Assembly: GCF_021130785.1 (NCBI RefSeq)
Contig: NC_060214.1
Span: 4,615,001-4,679,000, forward strand
DNA length: 64,000 nt
Direction of reading: 5' to 3'
Origin: Homalodisca vitripennis
Lineage: Eukaryota; Arthropoda; Insecta; Hemiptera; Cicadellidae
The first letter of the stretch is position 1; each line of letters starts with the position of its first letter. Of the stretch, positions 56,530-64,000 are shown piece after piece. Position numbers and translations under genes: made by a program. The notes under the pieces are model-generated. The model was not told where the DNA came from, did not search any database, and was given only the letters and a program-made list of their open reading frames with translations.

Positions 56530-58130
56530 TAGACTATACAAGATTGGATATCAATGTGTATTAACGCTGCTGTAAAACATGATAAATATTTAAATATTAG
56601 TATGGGAGATGATTAGTCTCTACATGCCACGATTCTGACTGCACTCTCAGACATTCAGTCCGGTAAAGAAGGGAGTTGCTAAACTTTTAACTGAATCTGA
56701 TCTAATTTTACACATGCAAAGCTTTCCTGGATAGGACTATAACAAGATTGGATATCAATGTGTATTAACGCTGCTGTAAACATGATAAATATTAGTACAG
56801 GGAGATGATTAGTTTTAACGTGCCACGATTCTGACTGCACTCTCAGACATTCAGCCCGGAAGTGAGGGGTTGCTAAACTTTTAACTGAATCTGATCTAAT
56901 TTACACATGCAAAGCTTTCCTGGATAGACTATACAAGATTGGATATCAATGTGTATTAACGCAGCTGGAAATAAAAACAAAAAACATGATAAAATATTAG
57001 TACAGGGAGATGACTTAGTCTCTATACATGCCACGATTCTGACTGCACTCTCAGACATTCAGTCCGGAAAGAAGGGAGTTGCTAAACTTTTAAACTGAAT
57101 CTGATCTAATTTACACATGCAAAGCTTTCCTGGATAGACTATACAAGATTAGGATATCAATGTGTATTAACGCAGCTGAAACATGATAAATATTAGTACA
57201 GGGAGATGATTAGTCTCTACATGCCACGATTCTGACTGCACTCTCAGGACATTCAGCCCGGAAGGAGGGGTTGCTAAACTTTTAACTGAATCTGATCTAA
57301 TTTACACATGCAAAGCTTTCCTGGATAGACTATACAAGATTGGATAGTTCAATGTGTATTCAGAACGCAGCTGAAACATGATAAATATTAGTAAGGAGAT
57401 GATTAGTCTCTACATGCCACGAATTTGATGCAACTGCGGAAGAAGGGGAGTCTAATACCTGTGTATTAACGCTGCACATATAGTCAGTCTCTAGATTCTG
57501 ACTGAACTCTACATTTTGCTAACATGATAGTTCTAATAACAAGATTGGCTGCTGTATTAAACATGATAAATATTAGTACAGGGAGATTGATTAGTCTCTA
57601 ACATGCCACAGATTCTGACTGCCACTCTGATTCATGTAAACTTTTAACTGAATCTAATCATGCAAATTGCTATACAAGAATATCAGGTGTATTAGAATAG
57701 TACAGGGAGATGATTAGTCTCTCTGCCACGATTCTGACTGCACTCTCAGACTCGATTAACTGAATGAGACGGATAGGTTGGGTTATCTTGAAACAACTTT
57801 TAACTGATCTGATGAATCTAATCTAATTTTACACAAATTATTAACTGGATATCATGCAAAGTCTCTACATCACGTGCCTGGATCAGTCCGAGAGTAATGA
57901 AGATCTTATACACATGATTGGATATCAATGTGTGTATTAACGCTGCTGTAAACATGATAAATATTAGTACAGAGAGATGATTAGTCTCTACATGCCACGA
58001 TTCTGACTGCACTCTCAGACATTCAGCCCGGAAGGTGGGGTTTTCTAAACTTTTAACTGAATCTGATCTAATTTACAAAGGCAAAGCTTTCCTTGATAGG
58101 CCATACAATATGAGGTAGTATGTAAACAAA
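56530..58130. repeat. About 205-bp degenerate tandem repeat with scrambled middle
   Basis: ACAAGATTGGATATCAATGT, ATGATAAATATTAGTACAGG, GCCACGATTCTGACTGCACT and CTTTTAACTGAATCTGATCT recur in order at roughly 195-210-bp steps from 56540, about seven times. From 57380 to 57900 the same motifs appear in shortened and shuffled order with many small indels; from 57905 a normal unit returns. Confidence 0.88.
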
Positions 58131-61100
58131 AATATGAAACATTTCCAGTTTTTAATTTTTTGCACATATTTTTTAGTTTCTGATGTCAAAAATTAATCAG
58201 TTAATATTATAATGAGAACTTGATAATTAAACATTTTACAATAATGCACTACAGTACAGTATATGTCGTACTTTTGAAAATGTTGATTGATATCAAAGCC
58301 ACCAAACACTGTTCTGGTATATCAATATCTATTTACGCTAAGCTTCTTCGGCTGGACGGTTATCATTCTTGACAAAAGAGGTGTTCCTTCATCAGGACCC
58401 AGTTTTATAAAATAACGCAAATCACAGCACTATCACCATTATTATTATCGATCAACCGCGACGGTTTCCATAAAGACGTGATAAATCACTGAACTAAAGC
58501 GTTTCTTACTCTATCGTCTTTTGTTCTTTTGTACTGTGAAACTTGGATTTTTCTCTTGATACAGACTTTCTCGGATGTTGAGTTCGAAATACACTTCTGA
58601 TATTATATAATTATATTTTCCACAAAATATGCAATCTCTAGTCTGATAAGTTGTGTTCCCCCTTGTATGATTCGTGGAGTAATAAATAAATGTATTTATT
58701 TATAACCGCAGTGAATTTGGTACCGCAGTAAAACCAATTAACGTAACTTTAATACGATTAATTGATTTATGTACTATATACAGTTTTAACTAGCACTACT
58801 ACCATTACAACAGGCTAGTGTGCGCCATCACTTAAACGTGATATAAAATAATCGCTAGAACAATGCCTGGAATTTATTTAGACTTATTTTTAATACATTG
58901 TATGTACTGTAGGGCAGTTTGTTTACTACAAAATTGCTGTTTGACGAACACGCTAATGTTACCGATTCTTTTTCTTTTCAGGAACATCAAGAAGTTTTAG
59001 TTATTTTTCTATGTTTTTTGTAATTTGTTCAACAGAAATAATAGTTTTGAGTGGAATTATTACTAGCAATAAATACAAGATTTTTTTATCCCGAATGCTA
59101 GACGATGTTCTTTAATATATATCCACGATTTTAGATAGTAAAATTTCTAATTTTTGGTACGTAAAATGGTGACTGTGATGCTAAATCAAAACTGTAAACA
59201 ATATTTTAGTTACATTATAAGTAAGGTAATTCAATCCAGCTAAATACGTAAATTTTTACAAGTTTTAATCGATTTACAAAATTTGGTGCAGTGGCCAAAG
59301 CTAGTAAGGTATCGAGTTCTGATCTCCATTTAAGCAACTGTAGCTATGAGTACTACGCCTGTTGAAATATGATCTCTGATCTTGGTCCTTCTGAGCATTA
59401 TAAACACACGACAAAACTTATGATCGACATAGAACAAAGAGTGATAAGTAATATATAAAAACACAGCAGGTGTTCAGATGTAAAAACACACTGGACGTCC
59501 TTCGTCACACCCAGAACAGTCCTGATCATCAATGTGCCAGTCACTTACGGTCTAACTTCCATTCTAACAAATAAAGATTTTCGCTCTTATTGGTCTGATC
59601 AATATTGGTGAGTTTTATTGACCTTGACTTTTCTGATATCACTCGATCTGGCCACTGTTCTGGTTGAAGTATTAGTACTTTGAACTTCAAAGTAGTTCTT
59701 ATACTAGCAGAATATTCGGGATATTCGCGGGAAGTTCCACTAGATCTGATATATCTATGTTTACTGTGAAAAGCATGTAACACTAGCAAATAGAGCCAGA
59801 ATAGGCTACATCAGATGAAAATCTAAGTAATTTTGTTCTCAGCCTTTATTATCATCTTATTTGGAAGTGGTACCATCTGTATGCAGTTAATACAGAGATA
59901 TCAGATTTATACAATTCTGCCCATCTTTAGTCGTCTAAGCGTTAATGGATCCTACAAACTCTGTCTGTCTGTCTGTCAAAAAACAAAAATTTGTCCAGGA
60001 ACGTTTATAAGATTTACCAAATGATGTTTGGTTTTTGAGATATTGAGTACATGTAAATCTCATAAGTATAAATTAATAATATTTCAGTTGACACAAAATC
60101 TACCTACTTCTTTCGACTGAGCCGGAGGGACTATTTATTTAATTTGACTTCAAATTTGTATGGAGCACATCTTCAAACAAATGTAAGTATATAAGCAAAA
60201 CGATCAATGCAAGACCACTTTAAAAACCACCTATAGACGTAGTACACAAATTTATAATTGTAAAACTGGAGGTGCTTGGAGAAAAGAGGGTAATACGTAC
60301 CACGAACTTTTAGGATTTTTAACACGGCAAGTATTATTACTCTTTTGTCATTAGTTAATTATAAATAGGAATACATTTAAAAAATATTACTTTAGGTTCT
60401 TTAGGATTGAAAATGATCAATGTTTTCTCTTTACTTCTAGAATGACCAAAAATAAGGAAATTCCTAACCTCAAAAATGGCCAAGGTCTCCAAAATACGGA
60501 AATATGTGAGAATTTCTAGAAGTGATTCTCTTAAGACATTATCTTTCACAAATAATTCTCGATATCTGAGTTAATCGTCCAATTTAACTCATACAGCCTG
60601 CAACTTATCGTCATACTATAACTCAGCCTTAACATGTTTTCTGGTTCACATCGCGTAGAAACTTACTTACGCGAGAAAAAATTAACTTCCTGAAATATTT
60701 CGTATTAGCTGTGGGAGCCATCTTCAGTCCTACAGGTGTTCAGCCGAAATCGAAACCGGATGAACCAGAAACTTAGATGTTAACCTATAATTTGAATGAG
60801 GTCTATGTAAACAATGTAAATTCGGTGTTTTGTAGATTATAATTTAAAATGGTTGAACGTGGAAAGTACTAAACGCTTTGGGAACGAAACGTTAATACAC
60901 AATTTGACGAAGCTCGGAAACCGGTTTTAGACATTGGTTGATATTTTAAGCAGTATAATTAGTTTTACTGTGTCAAAATATCGATATTAACGCTTGTAGT
61001 GTAGCAAATCGGGGAATATGGCCCCTTAGATTGTTTACCTAGCCATAGCACTACCTACAGCTTCGAACAATTGATTTGGAATTTAATTTTTATGTAGAAT

Positions 61101-61780
61101 AAATCTAATATATAAATCTTTCTTTGAATTAAAATAAATTTATTTAATGCCGTATGCCAACAAAAGAGGTTAATTGAAAATAAAAATAATGTTTCCTTAA
61201 ATTAACAACATGATCCTTAAGTTGGATCAAAAATTGTAGGCATTCTTCAATTGAAGAATATAAATAAAAGAATCAAAACATGTGATCATCAGAACTTAAA
61301 ATTAAATGAGAATGTTCGCCGAATGCGTTAGCTATTCGACTATCCAAGTGTCGAACCACTCTGACAGCGTTACACTCTAGAAAGCGGTATCTGGTGAAGA
61401 GGCTCTGTAGAATGTGCACATCTCATCAGCTATTCTATAGACCTAATTATAGCAGAGCCCACGGCTATGTCCGGAGCACATTTAGTCGTAAAAATTACTC
61501 ATCGCAACTTTCTAATGAGATGGTGATTCGAAGTCGGCCGAAGTTTTAGAGCACCTGCCGCATTATCACTTCTTTTTGGTGTATTAATACTTTACCGCCT
61601 TCTGATAATAGTTTGCTTGTTCGCCTTTGGTACTTTTTTGGAACGTCTGTATTTACTACCATTTTTTGGTTATTTGGTTATTTACTACTAACTTTTGTAT
61701 TTACTAATGTAGTCAGTATTAACTATTGACCGCGATTGCTTATTTTTTTCTCTTTGGGAGATAATTTGGAGTTTGGTAGT
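58131..61780. other. Large stretch without a recognised gene
   Basis: AT-rich DNA of 3.6 kb. A tRNA-like patch (TGGCCAAAGCTAGTAAGG...GAGTTCTGATCTCC at 59291-59325) could be an eroded SINE head. The 82-codon minus-strand frame at 59541-59789 (LILQPEQWPDRVISEKSRSI) is of normal composition but unrecognised. CTGT repeats at 59961-59977 are a short microsatellite. Confidence 0.45.
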
Positions 61781-61784
61781 GGAA

Positions 61785-62005
61785 GTGCCGATGGCCGAGC
61801 GGTCTAAGTCGTTGGACGTTGGGTCTGAGTTAAAAATAGCGCAGGTTCAAATCCTGTCTGTGACCGTTGCACTTTTTATCAGTACAATCAACCTCGTACT
61901 GTATCGACTCTCCCCTTTATTCTGTTTGATAAGATCCTCGCACAAACCAGTGGCCCATGAGGACGGACAGAATAAAGCTTAAAAGGGGATTGGCCTCTTA
62001 AAAAA
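61785..62005 (+). mobile_element. tRNA-derived SINE
   Basis: The head GTGCCGATGGCCGAGCGGTC holds an A-box (TGGCCGAGCGGT, 61792-61803). The B-box GGTTCAAATCC lies at 61844-61854. Both are internal RNA polymerase III promoter parts of a leucine/serine-type tRNA. The acceptor ends do not pair, so it is not a working tRNA. A tRNA-unrelated body follows (GATAAGATCCTCGCAC at 61928), the part that recurs at 40752-41122. Confidence 0.85.
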
Positions 62006-62202
62006 ATTAAAAAACGGCGCGAGTTCTTAAAACAACTCTGCTGTGTGTCACGTTAGCCTTCACACTAACGTACAGGGCAACAATAAGACACACATATCAG
62101 TACCTGTACAGCCTTGGAACTGTTTTATGTATTTCCCTTTTGTCCTGTACAAGGAACGACAGGTGAAATACCTTGCACAGGTTCTGACGCAACTAAAGCT
62201 AA

Positions 62203-62479
62203 AGTACGTTCCAATCTCAAGGTGACGGTTTTACAGCAAATTATCGCACTTCCCACGGATGCTGGCGCTGTTATCACCCAATTACTGAAAATAAAAATGC
62301 AAGAAACGATCTCCGATTGAATAACAGTTTCTGCGAACTGTGTTGCGACAAGGAAAGTGCAAAACCTCCTGACCAGCGTCAGAATGTTAGGTTCACCTTT
62401 GTAGGTTGGCCTTGTCATTATACATATACTGTTAATGGTACCCACAGTGTTGCACGAAAATATCTGGGGAGCTGCAAAG
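62203..62479 (+). other. Possible cysteine-rich exon, unrecognised
   Basis: The frame opens after a TAA at 62200 and stays open to a donor-like GCAAAG then GTAATT at 62480. It encodes about 92 residues with seven cysteines (GCWRCYH, NNSFCELCCDKE, WPCHYTYTVNGTH, GSCK) and two possible N-glycosylation sites, as in a secreted protein. No clear acceptor or start was found, and other frames are also open in part (62114-62320 + strand; 62125-62445 - strand). I do not recognise the family. Confidence 0.28.
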
Positions 62480-62756
62480 GTAATTTCTCATACAAAATTA
62501 TCTTTTCGACTCTTGATATTTCCTATCCCCTTAAAATGCTGTATTACGCGTAATTACGTCGACAAGAGTTAAGCAATGAAATAAATTTGAAATAAAATTA
62601 GCTTGGGGAGTTCCAACATTGCAGTTTATGTTTTCCAGGTTAACCAATCCCAATAGACTAATAGAGTTTTAGACTACCGACTTTTAAAGTATAAGCTGTT
62701 GTTAGCAATCAAGTATAAGGGGTTAGCAATCTATCTTCGCAATTGATATGAATAAA

Positions 62757-63530
62757 AGTTGCAAGGAGGGATGTTGTGTGCAGTGTATGTAGGTCTACGC
62801 GGCACAACATACCGACATCATATCGACAGTTTGACGGCAGGTTCCGTACGTATGAATGCCAGTTGCAAGGAGGGATGTTGTGTGCAGTGTATGTAGGTCT
62901 ACGCGGCACATCATACCGACAGTTTGACGGCACATCATACCGATTTCAAACCGGCAGGTTCCGTACGTATGAATGAAAGTTGCAAGGAGGGATGTTGTGT
63001 GCAGTGTATGTAGGTCTACGCGGCACATCATACCGACAGTTTGACGGCACATCATACCGACGTCAAACCGGCAGATTCCGTACGTATTAATGAAAGTTTC
63101 AAGGAGGGATGTTGTGTGCAGTGTATGTAGGTCTACGCGGCACATCATACCGACAGTTTGACGGCACATCATACCGACTTCAAACCGGCAGGTTCCGTAC
63201 GTATGAATGAAAGTTGCAAGGAGGGATGTTGTGTGCAGTGTATGTAGGTCTACGCGGCACATCATACCGACAGTTTGACGGCACATCATATCGACAGTTT
63301 GACGGCAGGTTCCGTACGTATGAATGAAAGTTGCAAGGAGGGATGTTGTGTGCAGTGTATGTAGGTCTACGCAGCACATCATACCGACATCATATCGACA
63401 GTTTGACGGCAGGTTCCGTACGTATGAATGATAGTTTCAAGGAGGGATGTTGTGTGCAGTGTATGTAGGTCTACGTAGCACATCATACCGACATCATCCC
63501 GACAGTTTGACGGCAGGTTCCGTACGTAAT
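62757..63530. repeat. 104/117-bp tandem repeat, seven copies
   Basis: AGTTGCAAGGAGGGATGTTG-type blocks lie at 62758, 62862, 62979, 63096, 63213, 63330 and 63434. Units are 104 or 117 bp, depending on the number and type of inner CACATCATACCGACAGTTTG subrepeats. A minus-strand 195-codon frame (62795-63382) is a by-product: 117 bp is 39 codons. Confidence 0.96.
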
Positions 63531-63890
63531 CCCCACCCCTGTACTACTCCGGGCGTAACAGCCAATCTAGGTTGGTTCCGATTTAGGATGGCATTAAAAA
63601 CTATGTAGGAATGGAAATTATATTATTTGCATTTGCCGACCAACCACCTACGACTAACCACAGGCCAATAGCAAATTGTATAGGTAAATGCAGATCTACT
63701 GTGATTTGTAGTATGTAGCTAAATTATTAGTGTTAAATAAGTGTTATTAATAATTATAATTTTGTTAGTGTGTTTTTTTTATTTAGAGCATGTTTTAGAG
63801 TTAGTCAAGTAGATACACAACATGGTGGTTGTGATTTCTGACATTACTTGTCATAACGCTCTGTCCAAATTTTTTATTTTAACATAATTT
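63531..63890. other. No gene seen
   Basis: AT-rich spacer between the last array and the Penelope tail. Confidence 0.5.
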
Positions 63891-63896
63891 GTAATT

Positions 63897-64000
63897 ATGT
63901 GTTAGGTTAGTTATTTACCTGAAAAAAGAAATCAGATTGAAGAGGTGGTGTTACTGATTTTTGTATCACTGGACGATGTCAAATGACTGAAAAAAATATG
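63897..64000 (+). mobile_element. Penelope-like 3' tail, cut by the window edge
   Basis: GTGTTAGGTTAGTTATTTAC then CTGAAAAAAGAAATCAGATT and GTTACTGATTTTTGTATCAC closely match 55199-55290. The CTGA-stem-GAAA core is destroyed in this copy. Its presence without a coding part supports the reading that the tail is an independent repeated unit. Confidence 0.8.

Noticed and set aside
59285..59330. Second tRNA-derived SINE head
   Set aside because: A- and B-box-like words are present but diverged, and no body or second copy is visible.
61785..61860. Functional tRNA gene
   Set aside because: A- and B-boxes are good but the acceptor stem does not pair and the sequence continues as a SINE body that recurs elsewhere.
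62795..63382. 195-codon minus-strand frame (MMCRVDLHTLHTTS repeats)
   Set aside because: A by-product of the 117-bp array.

Overview
This is nuclear DNA of an animal, very probably an arthropod and most likely an insect. The evidence is one spliced gene with animal-type introns, CR1/Jockey-like and RNase H-bearing LINE relics, a Penelope-like element, a tRNA-derived SINE, Merlin-like and mariner-like elements with short target-site duplications (TSDs), CA microsatellites, and many long minisatellites in AT-rich DNA. No bacterial operon, rRNA gene or CRISPR array is visible. The species cannot be fixed from the sequence.

Only one host gene is recognised: a vitamin K epoxide reductase (VKORC1 family) gene on the + strand. 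It has three exons at about 16069-16239, 26703-26812 and 29724-29920. Both intron positions and phases (2 and 1) match human VKORC1, and exon 2 is 110 nt, as in human. Intron 1 (about 10.5 kb) and intron 2 (about 2.9 kb) are filled with nested transposons and tandem repeats. Exons 1 and 3 each carry a reading-frame puzzle.

Layout. 1-3291: decayed LINE on the minus strand whose first ORF starts with a PWWP-like domain. 3402-5233: an array of 21 copies of an 86-bp unit just upstream of that ORF. 8040-9600: another LINE relic. 9840-11110: very AT-rich island with a decayed cysteine-rich reading frame. 11120-11390: microsatellite and palindrome. 12933-17067: four small inverted-repeat elements with 8-bp TSDs; three share one terminal-repeat pattern, and two of those keep a decayed zinc-finger transposase N-terminus. 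17940-24360: a young LINE (9-bp TSD, 865-codon ORF2) inside an older RNase H LINE, next to an older LINE whose ORF1 encodes an SGNH hydrolase-like domain with an internal 145-bp tandem expansion. 25742-28092: minisatellites, one split by mariner-like elements. 28300-29255 and 34900-35500: LINE relics. 36498-37341: foldback element. 39100-40230 and 44860-47070: LINE relics. 40752-44128 and 47421-53228: a run of minisatellites with units of 159, 34, 228, 81, 131-133 and 74 bp. 54705-55340: Penelope-like fragment. 56530-58130: degenerate satellite with a scrambled middle. 61785-62005: SINE. 62203-62479: unexplained cysteine-rich possible exon. 62757-63530: last minisatellite.

Apart from VKOR and the young LINE ORF2, the long open frames here are mostly by-products of tandem repeats whose unit is a multiple of three. 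Adding the listed arrays, roughly a fifth of the window is tandem repeat. The least explained items are the PWWP-bearing LINE ORF1, the AT-rich cysteine-rich island, the 228-bp satellite that repeats a perfect CRE-like palindrome, and a hammerhead-ribozyme-like core in the Penelope tail.
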